Assembly: GCF_963678635.1 (NCBI RefSeq)
Contig: NC_087070.1
Location: 2,609,157-2,673,156 of the forward strand
Direction: 5' to 3'
DNA: 64,000 nt
Source of the DNA: Symsagittifera roscoffensis
Taxonomy: Eukaryota > Xenacoelomorpha > Acoela > Convolutidae
A program made the position numbers and the translations under genes. Within the stretch, counting starts at the first letter, position 1. Each line of letters starts with the position of its first letter. Positions 32,433 through 45,553 of the stretch are shown in pieces. The notes under the pieces were generated by a model, which saw nothing but the letters and a program-made list of their open reading frames with translations, did no database searches and was not told the DNA's origin.

Positions 32433-34057
32433 TCTGGTGCGACCAAAAGTCTCGAACAGACCTTAACTAACCTAGAATTAGAAAAAAAATAGATTAAATT
32501 TAGACAAATACAACATTTCATTAAAATGTTATATGAAAAAAACTTAGTAGATATGTCTCTACGTCTCAATAGATCAGATCCAATAGTCCGAACAATACGA
32601 GAACTACCCGGTGTTGGAAGAAGACGTCGAATAAAAAACGACATACCACTAGGAAGAAATCTACCAATTGATTTCATGATAGTACGACAAAAACGAGATC
32701 AAACTTTTGTATTTAGGATACTACCAGCAGTAAATTTATATTTTCATTTACTGAAATAATATTTGAAAAAATTTTCAAATAACCTTTCATGGCGCTAAAC
32801 CTATTAACTGTAGAATAACGACTGGTAAAAACAACACTAGTCGTTTTCCTTAAATCAGCTGTATATTAAATGACATCTTGAAAAAAAACATTTTTTTTAT
32901 TTATAAAAATACAAAAATTAGTTAGAATAAATCATAATTTATTAGTATTCTAATTCATCGAATCATCTCAGCTTCATCACCTAAAACATAACAGCGAATT
33001 TCAAAAACTAACAATCATCAAAAGTAACACCTAACCTTAACGCTCTTGTTTTAAACTATCAAGGCTTATCCTAACTTTCACTTAAATTACTTTCATTTAA
33101 ATAACAGATCATCAAGGCTTCCTTGGATCTTTAAATTAAATTATACCTTAAGTTTTAAAAAATTCTAAATGTTTAAATCACTGATCATTAAGGCCTATCC
33201 TTGGATCAAATAGAATAATTTTGTTCTCCCCCTCCACATTTATTTAGTGTATAACGACCTCAAACGTTGATTCCCTACCCAAATCTCATCAAAGACCCAG
33301 AATTAACAGAAATTCCTTCACTTGATCCCGCTCCTCTCAGATGACCCAGGCTGAAACACTTAAACTTAGTAAGTCATAAAATAGTATCTAACGAAGTACT
33401 TGCGTTCTAATTATACCTGAAACTTCTGGATCGATTTAATATTCTCCAACCCTTGATCACAAATCTCAACCCTAAGTATGATTAGGTAGGTCGAATCTTA
33501 GCTTAGATTTAGTCACCGAGAAAGTACAAATCATTCTTCGGAATCAATATACGCTTTTCTCTCCAAATCAATTATACGACCCAACTTAAGCTAACTACAA
33601 AACTCGTAAGAATAAACATTTTAAGGCACTAGAATCCCTAATCCAGATTGTGCATCTATCATCCTAAACCTTACGTCAAGAGACAATTTAGGAAACAAAC
33701 AAACAATCATAATACACAATTGTTTAATTAACGACAAAAATTACGACCTCGTAATCAGACCACACAAACAATTAGTAGGACATATAAGAACAAAAAACAA
33801 ACACTAAGAAAAAAGATGAAACATAAACAAAAAGCAAATCATTAGGAAAAGATTTTCAAAACAAAAAAACGCAGTCTCAGAATCAGAAACAACCGCAATA
33901 CACGATTTTCTTAATTTAAAAGACTCAATCAACAAAAATCAACAAAAAAATGATCAATTATTTTTCACAGATTCAGAAACCAGATCACCAGCATCAGTAA
34001 AAGGCAAACGGAAATTAAAAAATTGCTACACAAACAAACCAATACGTTTGTACAATT
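32433..34057 (+). mobile_element. E2: truncated 5' leader of the E1/E3 family
   Basis: The primer binding site candidate TGGTGCGACCAAAAGTC begins at 32435. The leader carries the CAAGG/CCTTG modules (33105-33130, 33183-33208), the CCAAC/TCTCCAACCC blocks, and the pre-gag ORF remnant from about 33671 (ACG in place of ATG). It stops abruptly at 34057, where the tandem unit ends. E2 is not an independent insertion but the product of the duplication. Confidence 0.8.
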
Positions 34058-36238
34058 TTCTCATTAAACTCATAAAATTACTTTGAAACAAAGGTACACA
34101 TTAAGTATTTCAAGTTTCAATCTTCTCCCTGAGTGGCTAATAAATTGATTGACCTTTTTCACTCTTAGGAGAATCTGTAAAACAGATCTAGATATATTTT
34201 TTTCAAAACTGCAAAATTCTATCTTTAAAATAATCTTTGAATTGCTCAGCTCGTTAAACACGAATGACAATTTTTGATTTTTTTTAGCAATTACCTCCAT
34301 ACAGAATTTATCAAACCATATCTTTAAAATCAAGAGCAGGTCTGAAATCGCCGTAGTCCAATAAAAGGTTATCCCCATTTCGGTTAGATTGTCTTGAGAT
34401 AAGAATCTTGCTGGATGTGCCATGTGATAACTTAAGAAAACTCTTTTCATTCAATGATGTAACTTTTCTCTTTTTTAAATTTAAAACTTTTTTGTTTTTC
34501 TTTGTTCTACTGGCTTAGTCCCTTAGCTGCTTTTTACGACTGACTTGCAGTCTTTCTCTTTTTTGGTCAGCACAAATGGCCTTCAAATTAAGAACAATGA
34601 TTGCAAGTTACTGTGCAAATAGGACAGATCGTTTCGACCGTGGTCTTTGAAAAACAACTAAAAAAAAAAGCATTAGAATTCTCCAAAAGGTAAACTGAAT
34701 AAAACTAATATGAATAATCACGATTGAGAGGTCTTTAATACGGTATATCACTCAACTCAGACCGATGATTATTTGTGGTACCTGATTTTGTGTGGAAAAC
34801 CAAAAGAAAAAAAAAACAAATTTAAAACACCCGAATACAAAATTCCTCCCCTTTTCAATGGTAGGAACAATAACAATATGCATAATATAGGTACAATCAA
34901 GATTACTACAACCGCATTATCGCATGGTTTCAGAGATAATCTCGATAAGATTGAACGATTCTGAAGTCGTAGTCGGGCTGAAATGCGACAATACAACTTA
35001 TGATAACTGGAAGCGCCTTTAAGTTAGAAGATATTTGACTAAAAATTGTTAGTGATCAATTTGAAGAGGTACTTTTTCTAAATGACAAACTTAAAAAACG
35101 ACAAAAAACCCTGAGCTTTACAAGAAAATGATACAGGTTTAGATGTATTCAAGGGATGAGCTTCAAAAACAATAGTTGATATATGAGTAAATGTGGAAAA
35201 TAGGTTTTGCTCAAACTTTGCAATTTTGATATGAGGTCAGTGTTATGTTCATGTTGGTGAAGTTATAGAGTAATTTTTTCAAGTAGGCAGCCAGCGACCC
35301 GGATTATCTTTTTTAAAAATTTTTTTTCTTCAATAGAAAAATGAAGTGAAATTTTTTCAGAGATTATTTAGATAGTTAAAACTTAGAAGGGCAAAACAAA
35401 AATGCTACAATTGCCTGAAAAAGAGTAGATCAATTAAAAATGAGCTTGAGTTTTTCAAAAAATCAAATACAGCTTGTTGAAATTAATGGTAAAGTTTAGT
35501 AACTGTGGTGAATCTAATAAAACAGTTGTCTAAGTTTTAGGAAGACGAAAGATTTAACTTGCTGTGAAAGATTTTTTCAGGGGATTTTGAAAAAATTTTT
35601 AAGCGTATAAGGTTTGTATTAGCTCATATAATTGATCTAGCGAATCTAGAGAATATCTAGCTGATGGAAAGTTTTACAAAAAAACAGACAGAAGAATTTT
35701 GGTTCAATTTTTGAAATCAGACGACAAAACGCAGTTCATTGTCCAAAATGCATAGAGTCAACTAAACAACAGTTTAAGCTCTCAGCAGTTATGCACTAAA
35801 CAACAGTTATGCATAGAGTCAACTAAACAACACTTTTTCGTCTTGCCAGCAAAATTTTATTTTTATTAGACTTTTTTACGTACAGCAATGGATCAGGATT
35901 CCATTTTGATGTCAATTTGCATTGTGCGTCAAACCAATGCAAGTAATTAACCACGGCAATGAAGCAGGAAGTTACAGCCGCAATCAGATCCACCAAATTC
36001 TACAAGAGGATCTAATCCACGTCCCCCGTCCACGTCATAATTCATATTTGGAACTAGTTTATCCAAACTTAATTTTATTTTGGTTTTGAGGTGTATATTT
36101 TTACAACTAACTTTTTTACATGAAGCGAAGCAGTTTGAACCTTGAAAGATTTTAGCATGACCTATGTTCAAAGATGGAGGACGTTAAATTGGCAAAAAGA
36201 ATTATCTACAAAGTGATCACAATTTCATTTTGACAAAG

Positions 36239-36617
36239 TGGAACCAGATCTAAACTAGTATTTATCATTAGTTATTATTATGATAATTTATCTCTATAAA
36301 ATATTAAATACTAACCAATCGTACTCCATAAAACTAACAACCTAGTGATTTGTAAAGTGTTCAAACTACTTGTAGTTTCAACACCAGAACAATTTGAATT
36401 AAACTTAGAATACAGTTGTTCTCATTCTGGAACTAACTCGCGCAAACCGGTGTACACTAGATCTATTGAGACCGGGAGTGATACGAGTAAGATTAAGATT
36501 GGCATTAGACTAAGAAGTTGCACGACTCTATGCGGCCGAAAATAAGATAGCGTGACGAGCAGACGGTGTACTTTATCTGAAATTACCCTATGAGTACAGT
36601 AACCTATACAGAAATCA
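36239..36617 (+). repeat. E3 5' LTR
   Basis: 379 bp, TGGAACC to AAATCA, with a TATA-like CTATAAAATA. Transcription of the element would start inside it. It is preceded by GACAAAG. Confidence 0.9.
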
Positions 36618-36619
36618 TC

Positions 36620-36637
36620 TGGTGCAACCAAAAGTCT
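36620..36637 (+). promoter_or_regulatory. E3 primer binding site
   Basis: TGGTGCAACCAAAAGTCT starts two bases after the LTR. The initial TGG pairs with the CCA end of a tRNA; the following bases should pair with an acceptor and T-arm. The neighbouring TCTCGAACAGACC is T-arm-like. The tRNA was not identified. E2 has G for A at the seventh base. Confidence 0.65.
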
Positions 36638-37909
36638 CGAACAGACCTTAACTAACCTAGAATTAGAAAAAAAATAGGTTAAATTTAGACAAATACAACT
36701 TTTCATAAAACGTTATATGACAAAAACTTAGTAGATATGTCCCTACGTCTCAATAGATCAGATCCAATATTCCGAACAATACGAGAACTACCCGCTGTTG
36801 GAAGAAGACGTCGAACAAGAAACGACATACGACTTGGAAGAAATCTAGCAATTGATTTCATGATAATACGACAAAAACGAGATCAAACTTTTGTACTTAG
36901 GATACTACCAGCACTAAATTTAAATTTTCATTTACTGACATCATGTTTGAAAAAATTTTCAAATAACCTTTCATGGCGCTAAACCTAATAATTGTAGAAT
37001 AACGACTGGTAAAAAGAACACTAGTCGTTTTCCTTAGATCAGCTGTATATTAAATGACATCTTGAAAAAACATTTTTTAAATAAAAAAATGCAAAAACTA
37101 GTTAGTCTAAATCATAATTTATTAGTATTCTTATTCATCGAATCATCCCAGCTACATCACCTAAAACATAACAGCGAATTTCAAAAACTAACAATCATCA
37201 AAACTAACACTTAAACTTAACGCTCTTGTTTTAAACTATCAAGGCTTATCCTAACTTTCACTTAAATTAATTTCATTTAAATAACAGATCATCAAGGCTT
37301 CCCTTGGATCTTTAAATTAAATTATAATTTAAATTTTAAAAAATCTAAATGTTTAAATCACTGATCATTAAGGCCTGTCCTTGGATCAAATAGAACAATT
37401 TTGTTCTCCCCCTCCACATTTATTTAGTGTATAACGACCTCAAACGTTGACTCTCTACCCAAACCTCATCAAAGACCCAGAATTAACAGAATTTTTTCAA
37501 AAACTAACCATTTTTGACTAAGGTAAACAGTGAAGAACTTCGGTTACTCATCCTTCACTTGATCCCACTCCTCTCAGATGACCCAGGCTGAAACACTTAA
37601 ACTTAGTAAGTCATAAAATAGTATCTAACGAAGTACTTGCGTTCTAATTATACCTGAAATTTCTGGATCGATTTACTATTCTCCAACCCTTGATCACAAA
37701 TCTCAACCCTAAGTATGATTAGGTAGGTCAAATCTTAGCTTAGATTTAGTCACCGAGAAAGTACCTCTCATTCTTCGGAATCAATATACGCTTTTCTCTC
37801 CAAATCAAATATACGACCCAACTTAAGCTAACTACAAAAATCGTAAGAACAAACATTTTAAGGCATTAGAATCCCTAATCCAGATTGTGCATCTATCATC
37901 CTAAACCTT
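36638..37909 (+). promoter_or_regulatory. E3 leader with repeated hairpin modules
   Basis: Homologous to the leaders of E1 and E2. It has copies of the ATCAAGGC..CCTTGGATC module near 37226, 37286 and 37363, the AGAACAATTTTGTTCT inverted repeat near 37394, and later the TCTCCAACCC blocks. Conservation of these folds in copies that are otherwise diverged supports a structural role. Confidence 0.55.
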
Positions 37910-38301
37910 ACGTCAAGAGACAATTTAGGAAAAAAACAAACAATCATAACACACAATTGTTTAAATAACGACAAAAATTACGACCTCGTAATCAGACCAC
38001 ACAAACAATCAGTAGGATATATAAGAACAAAAAGACAAACACTAAGAAAAAACATAAACAAAAACAAATCATTAGGAAAAGATTTTCAAAACAAAGAAAC
38101 ACAGTCTCAGAATCAGAAACAACCGCAATACACGATTTTCATAATTTAAAAGACTCAATCAACAAAAATCACCAAATAAACGATCAATTGTTTTTCACAA
38201 ATTCAGAAACCACATCACCAGCATCAGTAAAAGGCAAACGGAAACAAAAAATAGCTACACAAACAAACCAATACGTTTGTACAATTGGAATCAACCAATA
38301 A
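37910..38301 (+). pseudogene. pre-gag accessory ORF (E3 copy)
   Basis: Matches the E1 ORF at 6038-6416 at protein level: NLGKKQTIITHNC, NYDLVIRPHKQSVGYIRTKR, then in a shifted frame SESETT, NLKDSINKNHQ, SETTSPAS and a basic stretch, with TAA at 38299. The position of the E1 start codon is ACG here. The frameshift lies after DFQNKE, at a different place from E1, so both are independent damage to a formerly single ORF. Function unknown. Confidence 0.55.
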
Positions 38302-38343
38302 GAAACATTGAAAAATACAAATTAACAGTAATTCAACACAAAA

Positions 38344-41300
38344 ATGATTCGAAATGAAGATAACCCAGAATTTTCAATACTTCCATTTTTAATTCACCAT
38401 TATCTGAACCTCGTGGACAAAAAGAATTTTAAAAAATTTTAAATGCAAACTTATTCGAAAAAGGAGAAAGACCGTACACACAAGAATTTCCCGTTAAAAA
38501 AATCAAAAGACGACTTCTCGATCACTATATCAAAGGTATATGTAGTCTCACATCATGCTAAGGAATCTACACAATAGAAATCAGATCACCAAAAACATTT
38601 CTTGACAAATATCTCATTCAAATTGACGATGTCGATAAAAAAAGTTTCAAAAGTTTTTACAAAATACATCAAAAACATACAACACCAAAACTCACAGAGA
38701 GCAAACTCGATATTTACAAACGACGTATTCTCACTTATCTATAGATATTTATCTATAACAGAATTAGATTAAATCCAAAGCGATCCACCTTACTGTACGA
38801 CAGGAAATACTTTCAAAATTTACATGCAATTCGAGAAAACCTAACAAATGAACAAATAACACAAAATGTTAAAAACGATTTACAAAAAATCTTAGCATGG
38901 TTCATGATCGATTATTTTGGTCGCAATATTGATCTTATTGAAGAAGCAGTAAAAAATTTTCGACCACAAAGTACAGTTGACGAAACTGTACTAGCAGAAC
39001 AATCAGACTATGTATGGGGCCCTGAATGGTCTTATGAATTATTTATTAAAATACCAACAAATAAATCAAGTCAGGCAACTAGCACTATTTCTATAAAAAA
39101 ATATTGTTAGAGTATACCCACTTACAGTTGACGCAACACCTTTAAACTATAACTCATTCTTCCCTGAAAGAACAGGAAATAACAGTTTAAATTCTATATT
39201 TATGAATCGTGATAATTTAAACGGAACAAGAAATCTTACACAACAAAATATACAAACTCCGTCACATTTTGTAAACAAGGAAGTTGTTGAAACAATAATA
39301 ACAACAGAAGCACAACGAAGCATTTCCCCTATTCTACCAAATTTCACCAAAGATAAAAAATCCAACGTTACAACAAACAGTCATACAATCAACAGTAAAA
39401 CCTTCTGTTGCAAAAAATTTTTCAAAAATTGATTAACAAACGTTTCGACCAGTATCAAAACCATCACTCAAACGGCATAAAAATAATTTTGCAGAACAGA
39501 ATTATAACGCGTAAATGGACCAAAAACTACAATGGCAAAAACAAATAATCAAATATTTGCACAAAGCCAAAATGTACCACAAATGATTTTAAACTCAGTA
39601 AATTTTCATGACCAACCACAATCCTCACAAAAACAAAATGGAAACTACCCATTTTTTCAACAACGGAAAAACAATACAAATAAAGACCATACTAAAAATC
39701 AACCTCATCATTACGCACAAACTTATTTTACATCAGATGATGACAAAAAATATAATGAAAATCATCAACGATTTTCTTCAAACCCAAGACCTTGTTCTTA
39801 CAGTTTTGATTAACAGATATTTTTGAAGGATACACACGAAATGAAATGACAGGACAACCTAGAATTCATCCAATGCCTTACAACAACAATTTTCAACAAC
39901 AAAATCCAGTTAACACACATTCATATCAACCAACTCAGATGCAAAATGAAATCCCACTACCATATTATTTACAACAACACGAAATAGCAAAAACCCAACT
40001 AACAATTTTTTCTTAAATGCGACACGCTGCAGAAGCATTACAAATGACTATGAATCCATACCTACTGGGTGAATCATCAATAACATCACATAAACCACTA
40101 ATGGTATTCACAGGCACGGACCCTAAATACCCCGTAGAGGATTATCTAAACGCAGTCACAGGAAATTTAATTCTAATTAATGGACCTGAACCAGTAAACA
40201 AGCCACTTTATCAAAAATGAATACATATACGCACAGCTCTAATCCAAACTACCCTTGATGGCGCAGCCCAAATATGGTTTTCAGTCTTACCTATAGAAAT
40301 AAAATCATTTGGAAAAAATTCACACAAGAATTCTCAAAAAACGTTTGACTCAGAAAGAATATCAAAGAGTTTTATGCAATGAAATTCGTAGACTACCCAA
40401 TGAAACAAAAAAAAACAACTTGAAGTTAGAATAGAAACGTTAGTCCGAAAAGCATATTCATTTAATACTCATGATTAAAAAAATACGAAAATGACAGAAA
40501 TCCTAATGATGACTCTAACACCTGAATTGCGAAAAATAGCAAAAAAAAGAGAGCATCACATCCTTCCTCAACCCGAGAACCAGATTTAGTTATTAGGAAA
40601 CTAGTAGATAAACTAGAACAAGCAGAAATCACAATGAAGTTAGAAGAGACAAAAAATTGAAAATTACAATATGTAAATAACATCCAAACCACTAAATCAC
40701 ACATAAACAATATCAACGACTCTGATACCGATTTATCCGAAAAAATCACTGAAATTTAAAACATCTACGAGAAATATCCAAATTTCAAAGGCGAAAAATC
40801 ATTCAAAAAATGGTGTAACTATTGTCGACGATACAGACACAGTATTGCTGAATGCAGACAAAAACAACAAGATAATCAGAATAAACCACAAAAATATAGA
40901 GAACCCAACAAATCTTTTCATCAATACATGAAGGAAGATCCAAATCTACCTAACAAAAAAATTCATAGTAACAATAGTTCAGGAAAACCACTTCCGAATA
41001 ACTCCAATTACTCTAGACAACAATCACCCTATAATACAAATTATAGAGGACGATCACCATTCCAGATAAATTCAGAAAGTTTTTCACAAAACAGATATAG
41101 TCGATCACATAGTCGAAAAAGTCAATATCAAAATAACTATTCAAGATCAAACTAAAATCGACCCAAGTTTTCGTCAAATGACAGATCTCAATCAAGTTTT
41201 AGAAATAGAAATTATTCAAATAGTAGGTCTAGAAACTCTTCATACAACCGATATAGAAATTATTCTAATGATCGGAATAGAAACCGTTCAAACAATCGAA

Positions 41301-41880
41301 ATTCAAGATATCAAAATAATCGATCGGCGATTATTCAAACAAAAGATCAAAAAATAACAATTATCAAAATAGATCACGCGATAACTCACAGAACAGAAGT
41401 TCAAGCTATAACAACAAACAACGAAACTACTCCCAATCACCACATAGGAATAACACAGGTTATCATAATTCACAACAAAATTATAGGTGTAAAACACCTA
41501 AACATCAAAGACAAATAAATCAAGTACAATCAACTGAAGAAACCCAACCAGACCCCCCAGTTTTGATAAAAAACGAAATCACAGAAGTACAATTGAACAA
41601 CATCAAATGCGAGTTCACAGATAGCGAAAGTGATACAGAAAACGCAATTTCAATTAAAAATATAAACTTGAAAATTACTATGAGCCTGTTATATATGAAC
41701 AACCAATATATTCTCATATTTATCAAAACCATGATGAATTTTTTTTTTAATTATTGTACAAGACCAATACCCAATAATACAACAAAGGAAAAATACAAAA
41801 AATAGTACAAGAAGTAGTCAAAAAAAATTCCGCAGAAAGCTCAAACACAAATAATATCTATCAAATCATACCAAAAAATA
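38344..41880 (+). pseudogene. gag: gag (E3), multiply frameshifted
   Basis: An ATG at 38344 opens MIRNEDNPEFSILPFL, homologous to the E1 gag start. Recognisable blocks follow in different frames: QNSQRANSIFTNDVF (about 38690), the frame 38904-39110 (VWGPEWSYELF), 39202-39432 (RNLTQQNIQTPSHFVN), the Q/N/P-rich linker at 39532-39813, and 40017-40220 (FTGTDPKYPVEDYLNAV). The zinc finger lies near 40812-40855 (C-NY-C-RRYR-H-SIAE-C, with Gly to Arg). The N/S/R-rich tail covers 40928-41500. Same architecture as E1 gag, more decayed. Confidence 0.7.
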
Positions 41881-41889
41881 CACATTTGC

Positions 41890-42300
41890 AAAAAGAAAAA
41901 ATACGACAATCCCACTTCTTCTAGAAAGTCCAAAATCTAAACAATTGCAAACACCAGATTTTGAAATAGATTTTTTAATAGGTTCTGGAGCAGAATCAAA
42001 TATTATAAACATTCCCACTTAGAATAAAATCAAAATTCTACATCCTCAATTGATACACTTCAAAAAAACAAGTAGATTAACTATAAACCAACATTAAATA
42101 TCTTAAATAGTAAAATTCATATAAAAGACAAATACACAAGAATGAAAAATCCCCTTTTTGACATTTTTTCAAAGAATAAACAAACAACCACCATTTTTCT
42201 CAAACTTTTACCCCATATATAATCAGGAGCAAAACAGCTGAAACCACTATCAGGAAACATTGATAACTTTCAATCAAATAAACTCACTAATATGATAAAG
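41890..42300 (+). pseudogene. pol: aspartic protease region (E3), catalytic Asp lost
   Basis: The frame reads FEIDFLIGSGAESNIINIPT followed by a TAG. The active-site codon at 41981-41983 is GGT (Gly) where E1 has GAT (Asp at 10159), and the segment after it carries a deletion relative to E1. This copy cannot have made an active protease after the change. Confidence 0.7.
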
Positions 42301-42323
42301 AGCAAAACAAACAACATGTCTTT

Positions 42324-43290
42324 ATGTCTGACCTTGAATTCAGACCAATTCACAAATTTTTCCGAGCAAAAACTTCATCTATTAAATTCATGAAAGGCTC
42401 AAGCGCTGATATGATTTCACCACACATATACAACAACTTTCCATATAAAATAACCTTACCACAAGGAATCTTAGGTTTTTGTGAAACAAACGCGACAATT
42501 TCTCCCACAAAAGAAATAGCGTATCGAGTAAATAATATTTTACAACTATTAGATACATGTCAATCAACAATTCTCGATAAAGAAGTGTCAATTAATCATG
42601 ATTTAAGCAATGAAAAACGAAATACAGTTTAGTTCACAAAAACACCCTATTTCAAACCAACATTTCAAATTTCAAAATATACAAAAGAACAGCAAAAATT
42701 TCTAACAATTTTCAGTTTCCAACACTCTCAGAAAACACAAAAAGAATTCGAGCCAATAGCTGACTTTTTATTAAAATACCCACAAGCTTACGCAACATCA
42801 AAATTTGATGTAGGAAAAATAAATTCACCATTACATTTACTCCTTTAACCTGACGCAGTATTCAAAAAACAACGAGCAAGTAAACTCCCAATTCACTTGC
42901 AAGATAAAATTAACCAATTACTTGAACAATATGAAATCATCTCTCCAGTAAATGAAGAAGTACAGCCAAAAGGTAACACGTTCATAAACCCTGTCATCAT
43001 TTTAGCAAAAGGAGAATCATTAAGAATCGTTCTAGATGCAAGATATTTAATTTCACTCATTGATGAATCTAAATGTAATTGGCCCATTGAACCAATTCAA
43101 GTAATTCTTACAAAGATAAACGGTAAATACTTTACAACAGAAGATTTGAATAGTGCATATAATCAAATGCCACTAGCTGATCAATCACGACGATTAACAC
43201 AATTAACGCAATCCAAAAACTCCAACCACCTAAAAATTAAAAAAAAACAAGAATTCCTTGGAATGTTAAATGTTAAACTTCTTAAGTAAA
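42324..43290 (+). pseudogene. pol: reverse transcriptase (E3), palm deleted
   Basis: 42324-42632 matches the RT entry segment of E1 (YKITLPQGILGFCETNATIS). After a frame break, 42897-43289 carries PKGNTFINPVIILAKGESLR, LDARYLISLIDES and FTTEDLNSAYNQMPL (motif A). Immediately after QSRRLTQ the frame jumps to sequence equivalent to E1 position about 11880 (KKKQEFLGML), so about 330 bp with motif B and the YLDD site are gone. It is non-functional; homology to E1 is otherwise clear. Confidence 0.75.
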
Positions 43291-43329
43291 TACGTAAACA
43301 AAATGCAGTTAAACTTAAAAACATTTTAC

Positions 43330-44040
43330 AACACCCTAGACAAAAAATTAAATTCGAACGGACAATAGAACATCAAAAGCGATTCAAAGAGATAAAAACT
43401 CTTCTCGCTGAACAATTATCAAACACTATCACAAATCCCGATCAACCATTTTATGCTATGAGCGACGCCTCCACTTTTGGCATCGGCGCAGCATTATTAC
43501 AATTTCACAATGGAAAGAACAAAAGTTACCTCATTTCAGCAAACTCTAGGCTGAACTTAGACTCTTTACCCTTATGAGAGAAGGCACAGCTATAATATAC
43601 ACACTTACAGAATATGAGTTTTTAATACTTGGATCTAAACATCCAACAGTTTTATTTACAGACCTTAAACCAATAATTTCAACTTATTTTAAAGAAATTT
43701 CCAAGCTTACATTTACTTTTGACAGCAGGAAAGAACCTTGTACTACCCGAAACTCTCAGTTGAAATACACCACCTGAATTATTAACACGAAAAACAACCG
43801 TTAAAATACCACAAAATATGAAAATTTTTCCTTGCGAAAGATGAAACGTCACCAAGATTACAATGCAAATATGCAGTAAAAACTGATGTAGAACAACCAC
43901 AAACAAATAATCTACAACATTTTTCACTTTATCTAGATTGTAAAAACAATCACTACGAAGAAGGTTTACTAGGAAAGTCTACATTCAAACAGATACCATA
44001 CTTTACATGGATAAAAAACAAAACACAGCAAAAACACAGC
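43330..44040 (+). pseudogene. pol: RNase H region (E3)
   Basis: FYAMSDASTFGIGAALLQF near 43450-43500 has the first RNase H Asp. The frame 43574-43777 carries TAIIYTLTEYEFLILGSKHP and LFTDLKP (His of TDHK changed to Leu). The closing motif is degraded (TAGKNLVLPETLS in mixed frames near 43725-43765). Stops and shifts are frequent. It is followed by a spacer and integrase, unlike in E1. Confidence 0.6.
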
Positions 44041-44189
44041 TGAAAGTCGATACAACCATACTAGGAAACAAAACCGTTCTTCGTTGTTTCACGAAATTTA
44101 ACAACACCTCAATCAACGAAAACACGGATTTTTTAGAATACCAAACACCAGATATCAAATACCCCTCTTACCTTTAAGTATGATGCTTA

Positions 44190-45553
44190 CAGCTTTTCAC
44201 CTCTCACTCTTTACACACTCAAGTACACTCAGGAGCGGAAAAAACATATTCAAATTTTACACAAAGTTTTTATTACCCAACTGCACCAATATAGATAAAA
44301 TTTTTATGCAATGATTGCATAACATGTCAATTAAACAAACTTTAACCAAATCAAAAACAAATTGCAGAAAAACAAGATTTTAAAGCAGAAAGTTTATATT
44401 TCAATCACACAATCTCTTCGATATAAAAGGACCAATATCACCATCCTCAGAAGGAAACTCATTAATAATGGTGATATTAGATGCATTCACACACAACGTA
44501 ACACTTAACCCAGTACCTCATTGTAATGCTTATTATGCATATACAACACTCTATGAACACTGGATAGCAAAATTCGGTTCACCCGAAATCCTTGTTACAC
44601 ACAATAGCACCGAATTTATAAATAACGAAATCATTATACTATGCCACTTATATAGCATTAAACACAAACCACGTACCTCTCATGCACCTTGGACTAATGG
44701 TTTAGTCGAAGGCATGAACCGTTCACTACAAAAATATCTTAGTTGTATCATGAAGGGAAATGACACACGATATACTGAACGGTCAACAGTTGTAAAGTTT
44801 TTCCCACTATCTTATAATCCACAAATCACAACAACCCTAGGACTATCACCCTATGAAATGGTTTTCAACCAAAAAGCAAGGAATCCAATAATGTTCACAT
44901 CAAGTTCTTCAAAAAATGCACGAGGTCATTGCCAACCAACTAAAGAATCAATATGTTACAACTTACCACTACACCCCCACGACTAAGATCATTTTCATCA
45001 TCCACAAATCTTAAAACTAGCTCCCGGAACACACACCGAATGGATTTTTAGCAGAGACAAAAAACACAACGAAATTTACCAGAGAGTAACGAAAAAACTA
45101 TTACAAAGACAAAACATCAATTCCCAAAAAAATTCTCAATTTACCCCAGCTACAAATTTAGAAATTGGAACCTATGTTATAATTCCAAAATTTACAAGAC
45201 AAAAAGGAAGTTGTAAAAAGTTACAACCACTCCAAAATGGACAATATCAAATAATTGATAAGCCCACGGATGTAATATACAAACTTATAGACTTGAACAA
45301 AAACGAAATTGTTCAATATCGAAACAATCTTGTACCTTATTACCCAAAGAGTACTCACTTCGAGAATTTACTCGATTATAATCTTTCACAGGTTTTAAAG
45401 TCATTCAAAATAGTACAGAACAAAATCAAAAAACAGAACACTGATACCCAAATAAATAAAAACAATAAAAAAGAAAAAGAACTTACCAAGCAAATATCAA
45501 AAAGCGTAGACAACAGTAAGATTTCTCAAACAGAAAAAAAATCGAAAACTTGA
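44190..45553 (+). pseudogene. pol: integrase (E3)
   Basis: The zinc-binding part is seen near 44203-44345: LHTQVHSGAEKTYSNFTQSF and CNDCITCQLNK (HHCC). The frame 44468-44986 is the catalytic core. The first Asp is in LDAFTH (44480). The second site reads VTHNSTEF, with His (CAC, 44600-44602) where Asp is expected. The Glu is in NGLVEGMNR (44708). GLSPYEMVFNQK follows. The C-terminal part, in another frame, contains a GPY-type motif (NGQYQIIDKPTDVIYKL) and ends RNNLVPYYPKS plus a lysine-rich tail to 45553. It would integrate cDNA, but the Asp to His change and stops show it is inactive. Confidence 0.8.

Larger units (their letters stand above)
29546..34057 (+). repeat. left tandem duplication, unit 1
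   Basis: Unit 1 contains 2.5 kb of flanking DNA, a 379 bp LTR and 1.6 kb of leader including the pre-gag ORF. Unit 2 (34065-38286) is a head-to-tail copy. The homology starts at TAAACTCATAAAATTAC in both and ends at ACGTTTGTACAATT in both. A 7 bp filler (34058-34064) separates them. The units differ at a few percent of sites and by the 290 bp internal repeat present only in unit 1. Confidence 0.9.
34065..38286 (+). repeat. left tandem duplication, unit 2
   Basis: Second copy of the 29546-34057 block. Its flank part (34065-36238) lies directly left of E3, and its LTR and leader are those of E3. The minus-strand frame at 34769-34996 is identical in sequence to that at 30254-30481, showing how similar the units are. 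Confidence 0.9.

Noticed and set aside
32054-34057. E2 as an independent insertion.
   Set aside because: Its flank, LTR and leader are all repeated in unit 2 with common breakpoints, so it is part of a tandem duplication.
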